Positions 14,606 to 23,344 of a stretch of 64,000 nucleotides of DNA are shown here, in pieces. The stretch comes from Tsukamurella tyrosinosolvens (GTDB taxonomy: Bacteria > Actinomycetota > Actinomycetes > Mycobacteriales > Mycobacteriaceae). The notes beneath the pieces are model-generated. The model searched no databases and was not told the DNA's origin. It worked only from the letters and a program-made list of their open reading frames with translations. The stretch covers positions 806,001 through 870,000 of the forward strand of contig NZ_FNSA01000003.1 in assembly GCF_900104775.1 (NCBI RefSeq). Direction: 5' to 3'. The translations under genes were made by a program, and so were the position numbers. Each line of letters starts with the position of its first letter. Positions within the stretch are counted from its first letter, which is position 1.

Positions 14606-16316
14606 CGTTCATCGTGGGTGGGACGTGTTCCGGCCGCTTGCCGCCGAAGTTCGGGACGAGCGAGCCGCCGCGGTAGGTGAGCACCGTCTGCACGGTGCCG
14701 ACGACCATGATCGCGGCGACGGTCGCGAAGCCGATCCACAGCGTGGGCGGCAGCAGCACGCCGAGTGCGGCGCCGCCGACCCAGCCGAGCTGCAGCGCCG
14801 TCTCGGACCGGCCGAAGGCGGAGGCGCGGGACTCGTCGGGCAGGTCGTCCTGGATGGACGCGTCGAGCGAGACCTTGCCGAGCGCCGACACCCCGGACGC
14901 GATGAAGGTCACGGCCGCGACCACGACGAGGTTGCCGAAGACCGCCGCGACGATCGCGCCGACGGTGGCCGCGACCGTCGCCTGCACGACGATGCGCGCG
15001 GGCCGCGGCAGCTGCAGCCGCGCGCCGATGCCGTTGCCGATGAAGTTGCCGATGCCGGCGGCCGCGCCGACGGCGCCGATCATCAACAGGGACTCGGTGG
15101 CGGAGCCGCCCGCCGCCTGCTGGGCTTTGCTGTAGAAGGCGATGTACAGGGTGAGGAAGCCGGTGAGTACGCGGATCGTGGTGTTGCCCCACAGGCCGGT
15201 GACCACGCTGCGGCCGAGCGGCACCCGCAGGTTCTTGAACGCCGCGCCGAGCTTCGCGCGGCCGCTCTCGGCGTCCTGCCCGCGGTCCGCCTGCCGCTCC
15301 GCGTCGCGGGCCATCGCGCCGGTGTAGGAGAGGGTGGTCGGCACCTCGCCCGCCGTGCTCTCCACCCGCTTCGGGATGCGCATGCACAGCACGGCGCCGA
15401 GCACCGCGAAGACCATGAGTGCGTACATGCCGCCCGGGATGTGCAGCATCCGGCTGAGCCCGAACTCCGCGCCGGAGGCGATCGCGCCGCCCACACCCGA
15501 GCCGACGACCAGACCGAACAGGGTGAGTCGCGAGTTCACGCGGGCCAGATCGATCGACGGGGGCAGCACCCGCGGGACCACCGCGGATTTGAGCACCGAG
15601 AACGATTTACTCATCACCATCATCGCGAGCGCGCACGGATAGAGCACCCACGGGTCGAAGTTCACCGTGTTCGCGATCGGGTCGTACTCGCAGTTCGTGA
15701 TGAGCAGCACCGCCAACGCGACGCGGATCCCGAAGGACGCGGCCAGCGCGACGCGGCGCCCGTGCTGGATGCGGTCCAGCAGCGGCCCCATGAACGGCGC
15801 GATGATCGCGAAGGGAGCGATGTTCACCAGCAGGTACAGCGCGACCTTCGACTTGGACTCGGCCTGCGCCGCCGCGAAGAAGAGCGTGTTGGCCAGGGCG
15901 ACCATCATCGCGGCGTCGACCGCGTTGTTGAGGATCACCGGATAGGTGAGCGCGGTCAGGCCCGACTTGTCGGCCCCGTCGGCCTTGGTGGCCTGATGCC
16001 ACTTGGCGATCCCGGCCTCGGTGATCTCGCGGCTGCGCATGGCCGCCACCCGGGTGACGGTGATCTTGCGCGGCATCCGCCGCTGCTCCTCCTCGGCCGC
16101 GCGCCGATCGGCGGCGGACGGGGTGTCCTCGAGCGGGGGGAGGTGGTGGTTCGAGGTGTACTGCGGGCGCTCCGGGCCGCGTCCTGCTCCGTGGTCCCCG
16201 CCGTCGCGCTGCCCCGCGTTCGACGGGACTCGGGCACGCGGCGTCGGCCCCGGACGGCGCCGGGGCTCGTCGGGGGGATACTGCTGCTGCCCCGGATGAC
16301 CGCTCACACGGACCAT
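14598..16316 (-). CDS. MFS-type permease with long basic N-terminus (Rv0876c-like)
   Basis: 572 residues from the ATG at 16316; a GTG at 16307 is an alternative, and a longer frame to 16415 would run into the DUF3027 start. About 115 hydrophilic Pro/Arg-rich residues precede twelve membrane helices beginning near ALTYPVILNNAVDAAMMVAL. A large cytoplasmic loop lies between helices 6 and 7 (about residues 320-375). Gene order with DUF2771 downstream and DUF3027 divergent equals M. tuberculosis Rv0875c-Rv0877. Substrate unknown. Confidence 0.85.
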   Translation of the reverse strand: MVRVSGHPGQQQYPPDEPRRRPGPTPRARVPSNAGQRDGGDHGAGRGPERPQYTSNHHLPPLEDTPSAADRRAAEEEQRRMPRKITVTRVAAMRSREITEAGIAKWHQATKADGADKSGLTALTYPVILNNAVDAAMMVALANTLFFAAAQAESKSKVALYLLVNIAPFAIIAPFMGPLLDRIQHGRRVALAASFGIRVALAVLLITNCEYDPIANTVNFDPWVLYPCALAMMVMSKSFSVLKSAVVPRVLPPSIDLARVNSRLTLFGLVVGSGVGGAIASGAEFGLSRMLHIPGGMYALMVFAVLGAVLCMRIPKRVESTAGEVPTTLSYTGAMARDAERQADRGQDAESGRAKLGAAFKNLRVPLGRSVVTGLWGNTTIRVLTGFLTLYIAFYSKAQQAAGGSATESLLMIGAVGAAAGIGNFIGNGIGARLQLPRPARIVVQATVAATVGAIVAAVFGNLVVVAAVTFIASGVSALGKVSLDASIQDDLPDESRASAFGRSETALQLGWVGGAALGVLLPPTLWIGFATVAAIMVVGTVQTVLTYRGGSLVPNFGGKRPEHVPPTMNGV

Positions 16317-16402
16317 TGTTCCGCATCCGCGGCGGTGCCGTCTTCGGGGGCGTGTGCCGCCCGCCTGCACCTGCGCGCCCGCCATCCGGCACAATCGGAC
16401 GG

Positions 16403-17131
16403 GTGAGTTCCGCATTGCAGTCAGGCGCCGCGGTCGACCTCGCGCGCGCCGTACTGGAAGCCGACGAGGGCGCCCGGGTGGGCGCGCACGTCGCCACCGT
16501 GGTCGAGGACGAGTTCGCGGTGGCCCATTACTTCGAGGCCGACCTGCCCGCGTACCGCGGCTGGCAGTGGTGCGCCGTGATCGCCGCCACCCCCGGCGGT
16601 GAGCTCACGGTGTCCGAGACCGCGCTGCTGCCCGGCCCCGGGTCCCTCACCGCGCCCGAGTGGGTGCCGTGGGAGGAGCGCATCCGCGCCGGCGACCTCG
16701 CCCCGGGCGATACGCTGCCGCCCCGCGAGAACGACGCGCGCATCGAGCCCGGCCACGCCCTCTCCGGCGACCCGGCGCTCGACGACGTGGCCGGCGAGAT
16801 CGGCGTGAACCTCGAGCGCGTGATGTCGCGGTTCGGCCGGATCGACGCCGCCGAGCGCTGGCTGGCCGGCGACTTCGGCCCCGAGTCCGAGATGGCCCGC
16901 TCCACCCGCTACCACTGCGGCGACTGCGCCTTCTTCCTGCCGCTGGCCGGCGCCCTGGGCGCGGCCTTCGGCGCCTGCGGCAACGAGTACTCGGCCGACG
17001 GCCACGTCGTGCACGCGCACTACGGCTGCGGCGCGCACTCGTCGGTCACGGCACCGTCGGGCCAGGGGAGCCCCGCGTACGAGCCCTACGACGACGGCGC
17101 CGTCGAGAAGGTCCCCGCCGAGCAGGCCTGA
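16403..17131 (+). CDS. DUF3027 protein
   Basis: 242 residues from a GTG placed by a leaderless -10 CACAAT (16390-16395). Family features include YRGWQWCAVIAATPG, PEWVPWEERIRAGDL and a cysteine cluster CGDCAFFLPLAGALGAAFGA with CGNEY and HYGCGAHS further on; the CxxC and later Cys/His residues could bind zinc. Conserved in Mycobacteriales (Rv0877 position). Function unknown. The gene for a GHKL ATPase starts 1 base after its stop, so they form one transcript. Confidence 0.85.
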   Translation: MSSALQSGAAVDLARAVLEADEGARVGAHVATVVEDEFAVAHYFEADLPAYRGWQWCAVIAATPGGELTVSETALLPGPGSLTAPEWVPWEERIRAGDLAPGDTLPPRENDARIEPGHALSGDPALDDVAGEIGVNLERVMSRFGRIDAAERWLAGDFGPESEMARSTRYHCGDCAFFLPLAGALGAAFGACGNEYSADGHVVHAHYGCGAHSSVTAPSGQGSPAYEPYDDGAVEKVPAEQA

Positions 17132-17132
17132 C

Positions 17133-19655
17133 ATGGCCGCCGATCCGTTCGGTACCGCCGCGCTCCGTCGCGCGACCCTCACCTCCTGGCGCGATTCGCC
17201 CACCCGCGCCGCCGAGGATCTGGCCGCCGAGCGCGACCTGGTCACCGTCGGCTACCGCGACCGCGTCGCCGTGGAGCTGGCGCAGAACGCCGCGGACGCC
17301 GCCACGGCCGCCGGGATCCCCGGCGAGCTGGCGGTGTGGTCCGAGCCCGACGGGGTGCACGTCGCCAACACCGGCGCGCCGCTGTCGAAGGCCGGGGTCG
17401 CCTCCCTCGCCGCGCTGCGCGTGTCCCCGAAGTCCGACGGTGCCTCCGTCGGCCGGTTCGGGGTCGGCTTCGCCGCCGTCCTGACGGTGACCGACCACGT
17501 CGAGATCCGCTCCGCCGACGGCGGTGTCGCCTTCTCCGCCGAGCGCTCCCGCGCGGACGCCGGGTCGGACGAGGTCGCCGCGATGCGCCTGCCCTACCCG
17601 GTCGCCACGCCGCCGCGCGCGGGCTACGCCACCGAGGTCGTGCTCGTCGGCGCCGATCCCGCGCTGCTCGCCGAGTTCGCCGACCAGGCCGGGGACCTCC
17701 TGCTGGATCTGCCCGCGCTCGTCGCGATCACCGTCGGCGAGGAGCGGTTCGCGGCGCCCGATCTCGTGACCGGGCGCGGGCCCCACGCGCGCTGGGTGAT
17801 CGGCGCGGACGCGCGGTTCCTCCACGCGCCCACGCGCACCGACGAGCCGCTGACCCTGCCGGTGCGGGTCATCGCCGACCTGCCGACGACACCCGACCGG
17901 CGCCGCCTGCATCCCGACGCGGACGTCGCGCTCGCGGCCCGCGGGTACGCCGCGTTCGTCGCCGCACAGCCCGACCCCCTGCCGTTGCTGCCGCCGCGCC
18001 GGCCGCCCGCCGGCCCCGTCGACGCCCTGCTCCGCGAGGCGGTCGACGACGAGCTGCGCGGGCACGCCTGGGTTCCCGGGCCCGACGGTGCGCGGCTGCG
18101 CCCGGACCGTGCCGCGGTGCTGCCCGGGCTCACCGCCGAGCTGAATGCTCTGTTGTGCGAGGCGCTTCCGCTCGTGCCCCCGGCGTACTCCTCGGCGCCG
18201 GACGCGGCGCGCCTGGTCGCCCTCGGCGCCCGCGAGCTGACCGCGGCGGACCTCGCCGATGCGGTGCCCCGCGACCGCGACCCGGCCTGGTACGGCGAGC
18301 TGTACGCCGCGCTCGACGCCGCACGGCTCCCGGCCGACGACCTGGGCGCGCTGCCGGTGCCGCTCGCCGACGGACGGGTGGTGACCGGCGCGCGCGGCGC
18401 GGCAATGGTCGCGGGCGACGCCGCGGCGCTGGCACTGGTCACGTGGGCGCGGATCGTGCACCCCGCGGCCGCCCACCCGCTGCTGGAGCGCGCGGGCGCC
18501 CGCACGCTCGCCGCCGCCGACCTGCTCGGCGATCCCGCGCTGCGCGAGGAGGTGGGCCGCATCGACTGGCAGGCGGGCGCCGGCGACGAGGACGTCGAGC
18601 TCACCGAGGCCGTGCTGGGCCTGCTCGGCGACGGCGGCACCGTCGGGCCCACGTGGCTCGGCGCGCTGCCCGTCCCGGGCGACGACGGTGCGCTGTACCC
18701 CGCGGACGAACTCCTCGCCGCGGCCGCGCCGCTGCGCGAGGCGCTGGGGGAGGACCACCCGTACGGCACCGTCGACCCGGACTTCGAGGCGCGGCACCCG
18801 GCGGCGGCGCTGCGGGCGATCGGCGTCGGCTGGTCCTTCGGGGTGCTCCGCGAGCCGCTGCCGACCGGGCCCGACGCGAGCCTCGACGGCGCCGACGAGT
18901 GGTGGGCGCAGCTCCCCGCCGAACCCGACGAACTGCTCGCGGTGCGCGACCTGGACCTCGTCGAACACTGGGAGCCCGCGTACACCCTGCTCGCGGATCT
19001 GCCCGGCGTGCTGGACGATCCGGACGGCTACACCGCCTGGTGGCTGCACACCCGCACCGACCTGGGAGGCCTGCGGTCCCCGGACGACGAGACGTTCGCC
19101 GGGCTGCTCGAGCCCTGCACGCACCCCACCGCGCCGGCGCTGCGGGCCGCGCTGCTGCACGCCGTCCGCACCGACGCCGACGCGCAGGTGCTGGCCGACG
19201 CCCTCGCCGACCCCGAGCGCACGCCCGCGCCCGCCGTGGTGATCGCCGCGCACCGGGCGATCGCGGGGCACCGGCTCGCCGCACTGCCGGCCCGGGTCCG
19301 GGGGATCGACGGCGCGGTGCTCGACGCCGACGACGCCGCGGTGCTCGACGTGCCGCACGCCCGGTTCACGGCGTCGGGCCTGGTGTTCGGCGGGCTGGAC
19401 GTCGCGGCGGCGCTCGCCGACACCCTGGACCTGCCGCTCGCGGGCGCCGAGCCCGTGGGGATCCCCGGCGGCGGAGAGCGGTTCGCGCGGGGCGCGCACC
19501 CGGGTGTCACGCTCGCCCAGGCGCTCGGCGAGCTGCCGGACGCCGTCGAGGTGCACGTCCACGACGACCTGGTCGTGACGGCCGCGGGCGGTGAGCGCCG
19601 GGTCCCGTACGTGGTCGTCGACGGTGTCCTGCACGTACAGTCGGGACGGTGGTGA
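17133..19655 (+). CDS. Sacsin/HSP90-like GHKL ATP-binding protein
   Basis: 840 residues. A Bergerat-fold ATPase domain fills the N-terminus: N-box VELAQNAADAAT (E48, N52), the G1-type DGVHVANTGAP (about 73-82) and the G2-type GRFGVGF (107-113). The remaining about 600 residues are Ala/Leu/Asp-rich with no recognised domain, as in actinobacterial sacsin-N-terminal-like proteins. It sits 1 base after DUF3027 and overlaps the PAP2 gene by 7 bases. A chaperone-like or ATP-switched scaffold role is inferred from the fold only. Confidence 0.82.
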   Translation: MAADPFGTAALRRATLTSWRDSPTRAAEDLAAERDLVTVGYRDRVAVELAQNAADAATAAGIPGELAVWSEPDGVHVANTGAPLSKAGVASLAALRVSPKSDGASVGRFGVGFAAVLTVTDHVEIRSADGGVAFSAERSRADAGSDEVAAMRLPYPVATPPRAGYATEVVLVGADPALLAEFADQAGDLLLDLPALVAITVGEERFAAPDLVTGRGPHARWVIGADARFLHAPTRTDEPLTLPVRVIADLPTTPDRRRLHPDADVALAARGYAAFVAAQPDPLPLLPPRRPPAGPVDALLREAVDDELRGHAWVPGPDGARLRPDRAAVLPGLTAELNALLCEALPLVPPAYSSAPDAARLVALGARELTAADLADAVPRDRDPAWYGELYAALDAARLPADDLGALPVPLADGRVVTGARGAAMVAGDAAALALVTWARIVHPAAAHPLLERAGARTLAAADLLGDPALREEVGRIDWQAGAGDEDVELTEAVLGLLGDGGTVGPTWLGALPVPGDDGALYPADELLAAAAPLREALGEDHPYGTVDPDFEARHPAAALRAIGVGWSFGVLREPLPTGPDASLDGADEWWAQLPAEPDELLAVRDLDLVEHWEPAYTLLADLPGVLDDPDGYTAWWLHTRTDLGGLRSPDDETFAGLLEPCTHPTAPALRAALLHAVRTDADAQVLADALADPERTPAPAVVIAAHRAIAGHRLAALPARVRGIDGAVLDADDAAVLDVPHARFTASGLVFGGLDVAAALADTLDLPLAGAEPVGIPGGGERFARGAHPGVTLAQALGELPDAVEVHVHDDLVVTAAGGERRVPYVVVDGVLHVQSGRW

Positions 19656-20245
19656 CCGACGGCGACGCATGGCCCAATCCCGTCGATCAGGGCGCGCTCG
19701 ACTGGATGCTCTCGATCCGCGGTGACGCGCTGACCGTGGTGATGCGGGTGATCACGACCGTGGGGAACACCGCGTCGATGTGGGCGATCGGCATCGCGGG
19801 CTTCCTGTACCTACTTCTACGCCGCGGGGATCGGGCATGGGCGCTGTACTGCGGCCTGACCCAGTTGTTCGGGCTCGGGCTGATGGTCGTGCTCAAGGAA
19901 GTCTTCGGGCGCGAGCGGCCGCCGATACCGCCCCGGCTCGTGGTGATCTCCTCGGAGAGCTTCCCGTCCGGGCACGCGCTGAACTCGATGGTGGTCCTCG
20001 GGACCTTCGGCGTGGCCGCCTACGCCCTGACGGGCCGAAGGTGGCCCCTCGTGGCGGCGCTGGCCGGATCGCTCGCGATCGGCCTGAGCCGGGTGTACCT
20101 GGCGGCGCACTGGATGCTCGACGTGCTGGCGGGCTGGGTCATCGGGGCGGTCGTGGTCGCGGCGGGGCTGCTGGTGCTGCGGCTCATACGAGGCCGCGCT
20201 GCGCTCCCCGATCGCCGCGCAGGGCCGCCCGCCGCTGCAGGGTGA
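19649..20245 (+). CDS. PAP2-family membrane phosphatase
   Basis: 198 residues, with a GTG at 19649 or 19652 overlapping the previous gene. Six membrane helices. The tripartite PAP2 site is complete: KEVFGRERP, PSGHALN and SRVYLAAHWMLD, providing the catalytic histidines. Such enzymes dephosphorylate lipid phosphates such as undecaprenyl diphosphate or phosphatidic acid at the membrane. It is third in the DUF3027-ATPase-PAP2 run and its tail overlaps the convergent DUF2530 gene by about 60 bases. Confidence 0.9.
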   Translation: MVTDGDAWPNPVDQGALDWMLSIRGDALTVVMRVITTVGNTASMWAIGIAGFLYLLLRRGDRAWALYCGLTQLFGLGLMVVLKEVFGRERPPIPPRLVVISSESFPSGHALNSMVVLGTFGVAAYALTGRRWPLVAALAGSLAIGLSRVYLAAHWMLDVLAGWVIGAVVVAAGLLVLRLIRGRAALPDRRAGPPAAAG

Positions 20246-20453
20246 GGACCGTGGCGCCGAAGATCCCCACGCCGACGCCGCAGGCGCACACGACCCACGC
20301 GTCGCCGAACGTCTCCCGCGCGAGCAGGGCGACGACGAGAGCCACGGCGAAGGCGATGGTCCCGGCGATGACGACGGGCCGGGGCTCCGTCGCGGCGCGG
20401 GGCAGTTCGGGCGCCGAGACGGCGTTTCCCGGCTCGTTCCCTTGAAGGTTCAT
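20184..20453 (-). CDS. DUF2530 membrane protein
   Basis: 89 residues with two hydrophobic helices (about 27-45 and 52-70) and a basic end QRRAALRGDRGAQRG, a pattern characteristic of DUF2530 (Rv0879c position). Divergent from marR, as in M. tuberculosis. Its 3' part overlaps the end of the PAP2 gene on the other strand. Function unknown. Confidence 0.82.
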   Translation of the reverse strand: MNLQGNEPGNAVSAPELPRAATEPRPVVIAGTIAFAVALVVALLARETFGDAWVVCACGVGVGIFGATVLTLQRRAALRGDRGAQRGLV

Positions 20454-20508
20454 CGGTACTCCCGGGGTTCATGCGCGGAATTGCACTTAGCAGATGTACT
20501 CTAACGCC

Positions 20509-20949
20509 GTGACTGACAATGACGATCGGTTGGCGGGAGATCTCGCTCTCGCCACCGTGCGGTTCGCCCGCCACCTTCGCGGCCGGCGTCGCGATTCGCT
20601 CGTCTCTTTGACGCAGCTCTCCGCGCTCAACGCGCTCGCGAACGACGGACCCCTCACTCCGGGGCAACTCGCGGCGCGCGAACGCGTGCAGCCGCCGTCG
20701 ATGACCCGGGTCATCGCGTCCCTCGCCGACCTGGGGCTGGTCCGGCGCGCCCCGCACCCCACCGACGGCCGTCAGGTGATCGTCAGCCTCTCCGACGAGG
20801 GCGAACAGATCATCACGGGCGAGGCCGCGGCCCGCGAGGCGTGGCTGCGCGGCAAGCTCGACGAGCTCTCTCCCGAGCAGCGCGCGACCCTCGGCGACGC
20901 GGTGGGAATTCTCAACGGCCTCATCGCCGCCGAAGAGAAGCAAAGCTGA
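20509..20949 (+). CDS. MarR-family regulator (Rv0880-like)
   Basis: 146 residues from a GTG six bases downstream of the -10-like TACTCT (20497-20502); the ATG at 20494 would lie inside that element. The winged helix includes SLTQLSALNALANDGPLTPG, RERVQPPSMTRVIASLADLG and the wing RAPHPTDGRQVIVSLSDEG, very similar to M. tuberculosis Rv0880. It is likely a repressor of nearby stress or efflux genes. A perfect terminator follows. Confidence 0.88.
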   Translation: MTDNDDRLAGDLALATVRFARHLRGRRRDSLVSLTQLSALNALANDGPLTPGQLAARERVQPPSMTRVIASLADLGLVRRAPHPTDGRQVIVSLSDEGEQIITGEAAAREAWLRGKLDELSPEQRATLGDAVGILNGLIAAEEKQS

Positions 20950-20977
20950 ATCCTCCGCGATTCCTGATCGAATATCG

Positions 20978-21012
20978 AACGGCCCTCTCGGATTGATTCC
21001 GAGAGGGCCGTT
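20978..21012. terminator. Bidirectional terminator between marR and the Eis-like gene
   Basis: A perfect 14-bp stem (20978-20991 with 20999-21012) around a 7-base loop, followed by CCTTTTCC on the plus strand. It lies between convergent genes. Confidence 0.88.
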
Positions 21013-21047
21013 CCTTTTCCGGCATTGATTCGTCAGTGCCCGTTCTT

Positions 21048-22199
21048 TCAGAACGACGTCCCGAGTTCCGGCTGCCGACCCGTGAGGAAAACCGACAGTG
21101 CGCCGACATCGCCCGTGATCCGGCCGGCGCGCGCCATCGTGTCCGGCGTCACAGCGCCGAGGTACAGCCCGGCCAGCGTCGGCCCGGTCAGCGCGACCGA
21201 CGGTGCCTCCTCCGTCGCCCGGCACCGCGCGACGCCCCCGCGCACGGTGAGCCGGTACGCGGTGCCGTCGACGCCGAGCACGACGTCGCCGTCGCTCTCG
21301 TACGTCCGGGCCACGAGCGCGGCGGGCACGTCGAGGAACGCCAGCCACAGCCGGTCCGTGCGGGCCGTGACCTTCACCGAGCGGGGATCGACCAGCATCT
21401 CCCGCAGCGGGTGGTCCGGCGGCAGGTCGACGGTCACCTCGTCGAACGTGTCCAGGCCGAGCACCGTCTGCCACAGGTCGGCGGCGGCCTCGTCGGTGAG
21501 GGCCTTGACGTCGTCGAGCTGGGCCCTGTCCTTCTCGTCCACCCGGTAGGTCACGTAACCGTCCGGATGCAGCAGGAGCCGGCGCGCGGAACCGCCCCAC
21601 CGCGCCCATTCGGGGTCGGCGTGGAAGAGCTCCCAGAACTGCTCCGCCGAGGCGGATCCCGGTGTGGCGGCGTGCCACCGGCGGTAGAGGTCCTCGACGG
21701 CCCCGCGCGCGGCCGAGGCCTCGGTGATGCGGGTCCGCAACGGGCCGGGCAGCGGGGCGCGCAGGCGCGCCGTGCGGCGGGCGATGGTCACCTCGTCGAT
21801 GTGGGTGGCGACGCCGTAGCCGAAGCGCTCGTAGATGGTGCCCTCGCTGGCGGTGAGGATCGCGACGGCGTTGCCGGCGGCCCGGTAGCGGGAGTGCAAC
21901 TCGTCCATCATCGTCCGCAGTACGCCGAGGCGACGGTGGCTGGGCGCCACCGAGACCCAGGTGACGCCGGGCGCATCGAGCTGCGCGCCGCCGGGCACCG
22001 TCAGTGTGAGGGCGAAGGATCCCGCCACGCCGACGAGCGCGCCGTCGGTGGTGTCGCGGGCCACGACGAACCGGTCCAGGTCCAGGGTGCGCCGGATGAG
22101 CGGTGCGGCTTCGGCTTCGAAGGGGGAGCCGAAGGCGTGCACGTCCTGTGCGTACATCTCGGGCCAGTCGGCTTCGGTGGCGGTACGGATCTCGATCAC
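21048..22199 (-). CDS. Eis-like GNAT acetyltransferase
   Basis: 383 residues from the GTG at 22199, set by a leaderless -10 TAATAT. The N-terminal GNAT domain includes RTATEADWPEMYAQ, VTWVSVAPSHRRLGVLRTMM (acetyl-CoA loop) and ILTASEGTIYERFGYGVATH. A second GNAT-like domain and a C-terminal sterol-carrier-like domain follow, and the chain ends in phenylalanine, whose carboxylate acts in Eis catalysis. This is the three-domain layout of the Eis (enhanced intracellular survival) N-acetyltransferases that can modify aminoglycosides. Actual substrates are unknown here. Divergent from a methyltransferase gene. Confidence 0.85.
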   Translation of the reverse strand: MIEIRTATEADWPEMYAQDVHAFGSPFEAEAAPLIRRTLDLDRFVVARDTTDGALVGVAGSFALTLTVPGGAQLDAPGVTWVSVAPSHRRLGVLRTMMDELHSRYRAAGNAVAILTASEGTIYERFGYGVATHIDEVTIARRTARLRAPLPGPLRTRITEASAARGAVEDLYRRWHAATPGSASAEQFWELFHADPEWARWGGSARRLLLHPDGYVTYRVDEKDRAQLDDVKALTDEAAADLWQTVLGLDTFDEVTVDLPPDHPLREMLVDPRSVKVTARTDRLWLAFLDVPAALVARTYESDGDVVLGVDGTAYRLTVRGGVARCRATEEAPSVALTGPTLAGLYLGAVTPDTMARAGRITGDVGALSVFLTGRQPELGTSF

Positions 22200-22223
22200 G
22201 TAGTTCGATATTAGGCTGGTGGG
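22200..22223. promoter_or_regulatory. Overlapping divergent leaderless promoters
   Basis: ATATTA at 22208-22213 is read as TAATAT on the minus strand (8 bases to the GTG at 22199). TATTAG at 22209-22214 is read on the plus strand (9 bases to the GTG at 22224). One AT-rich core probably serves both genes. Confidence 0.55.
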
Positions 22224-23030
22224 GTGCCGGCGCAACCGATTTATCCGATTCGCGACGCGGATGACCCGCGGCTCAGCGACTTCCGCGACCTGTCCGCCGC
22301 GGACAAGCGGCCCGACCTCGCGCGCGGCGTCGTCCTGGCCGAGGGCGTCCCCGTGGTGGAACGGATGCTCGCCTCGCGGTTCGTGCCGCACGCGATCATG
22401 GGCGTCGAATCCAAGCTGGCGCGGCTCGAGGGCCTGGCGCTCGACGTGCCGCGCTACCTCGTGACCGCCGACCTGATGGCGCGCGTGGTGGGCTTCCACC
22501 TCAACCGCGGCGTGCTCGCGGCCGCCCGCCGGCCCGCGCCCCTGGAAGCGGGGGAACTGCTCGACGGTGCGCGCACCGTCGTCGTGCTCGAGGGCGTCAA
22601 CGACCACGAGAACCTCGGTTCGATCTTCCGCAACGGCGCGGGTTTGAGCGCCGACGCCGTGCTCTTCGGGCCGCGCTGCTCCGACCCGCTGTACCGGCGC
22701 GCCGTGCGGGTGTCCATGGGCCACGTGCTGCTGGTGCCCTTCGCGCACCTGCCCGCGTCCGGGTGGCCGGCGGAGGGGCTGGGCGTGCTGGCGGAGCACG
22801 GCTTCCGGACGGTGGCGCTCACCCCGTCGGGGGAGGCGACGGTGGCGGAGGCCGTCGCGGGCGGGCCTTCGCGGGTCGCCTACCTCGTGGGCGCCGAGGG
22901 CCCCGGACTCACGCCCGAGACGATGGCCGCGGCCGACGTGCGCGCGCGGATCCCCATGTCGCGCGGCACCGATTCGCTCAACGTCGCCACCGCCGCCGCG
23001 CTGGCGCTGTACGAGCGCGCGCGCACGTGA
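22224..23030 (+). CDS. TrmH/SpoU-family rRNA or tRNA 2'-O-methyltransferase
   Basis: 268 residues from a GTG. The SPOUT-class motifs are present: VVLEGVNDHENLGSIFRNGA (motif 1), YLVGAEGPGLTP (motif 2) and RIPMSRGTDSLNVATAAALA (motif 3), which form the knotted SAM site. The N-terminal substrate-binding region resembles 23S rRNA/tRNA guanosine methyltransferases (Rv0881 position). The target nucleotide cannot be assigned. The stop overlaps the DUF2537 start (GTGA). Confidence 0.9.
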   Translation: MPAQPIYPIRDADDPRLSDFRDLSAADKRPDLARGVVLAEGVPVVERMLASRFVPHAIMGVESKLARLEGLALDVPRYLVTADLMARVVGFHLNRGVLAAARRPAPLEAGELLDGARTVVVLEGVNDHENLGSIFRNGAGLSADAVLFGPRCSDPLYRRAVRVSMGHVLLVPFAHLPASGWPAEGLGVLAEHGFRTVALTPSGEATVAEAVAGGPSRVAYLVGAEGPGLTPETMAAADVRARIPMSRGTDSLNVATAAALALYERART

Positions 23031-23308
23031 CCGGGCCCCGCTACACGCCGTGGATCACCGGCACCGCGGTCGCGGTGGTGGTCGCGCTGCTCGCGGGCGG
23101 CGTGCTGTCCGGGTTGTTCGTGGCGGTGATGGCGGTCAACCGGTGGCTGGGGCTGTTCCTGCTCGCGCTGGGGACGGCCGGCGCCGTGCCGGTGCTGTCC
23201 GCGTACCGTCTGCGCCCCGTGGCCCGGTGGTTCTGCGCGGGCTTCGCCGGGGCGATCGCGATCGCGTGGCTCGGGGCCGTCGTGGCGCTGTCGAGCGGTC
23301 TCGTCTGA
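23027..23308 (+). CDS. DUF2537 membrane protein
   Basis: 93 residues with three hydrophobic segments (about 9-33, 36-54 and 66-90), matching DUF2537 (Rv0882 position). Coupled to the methyltransferase gene through a GTGA overlap. Function unknown. Confidence 0.8.
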   Translation: MTGPRYTPWITGTAVAVVVALLAGGVLSGLFVAVMAVNRWLGLFLLALGTAGAVPVLSAYRLRPVARWFCAGFAGAIAIAWLGAVVALSSGLV

Positions 23309-23344
23309 AACCCCCGCGGAAAACTTAGGACTACTATCGGACGA

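Noticed and set aside
17046-19670. 874-residue minus-strand reading frame opposite the sacsin-like gene
   Set aside because: Shadow of the coding strand: low-complexity, Arg/Gly/Val-rich with no domain, while the plus strand has GHKL motifs.
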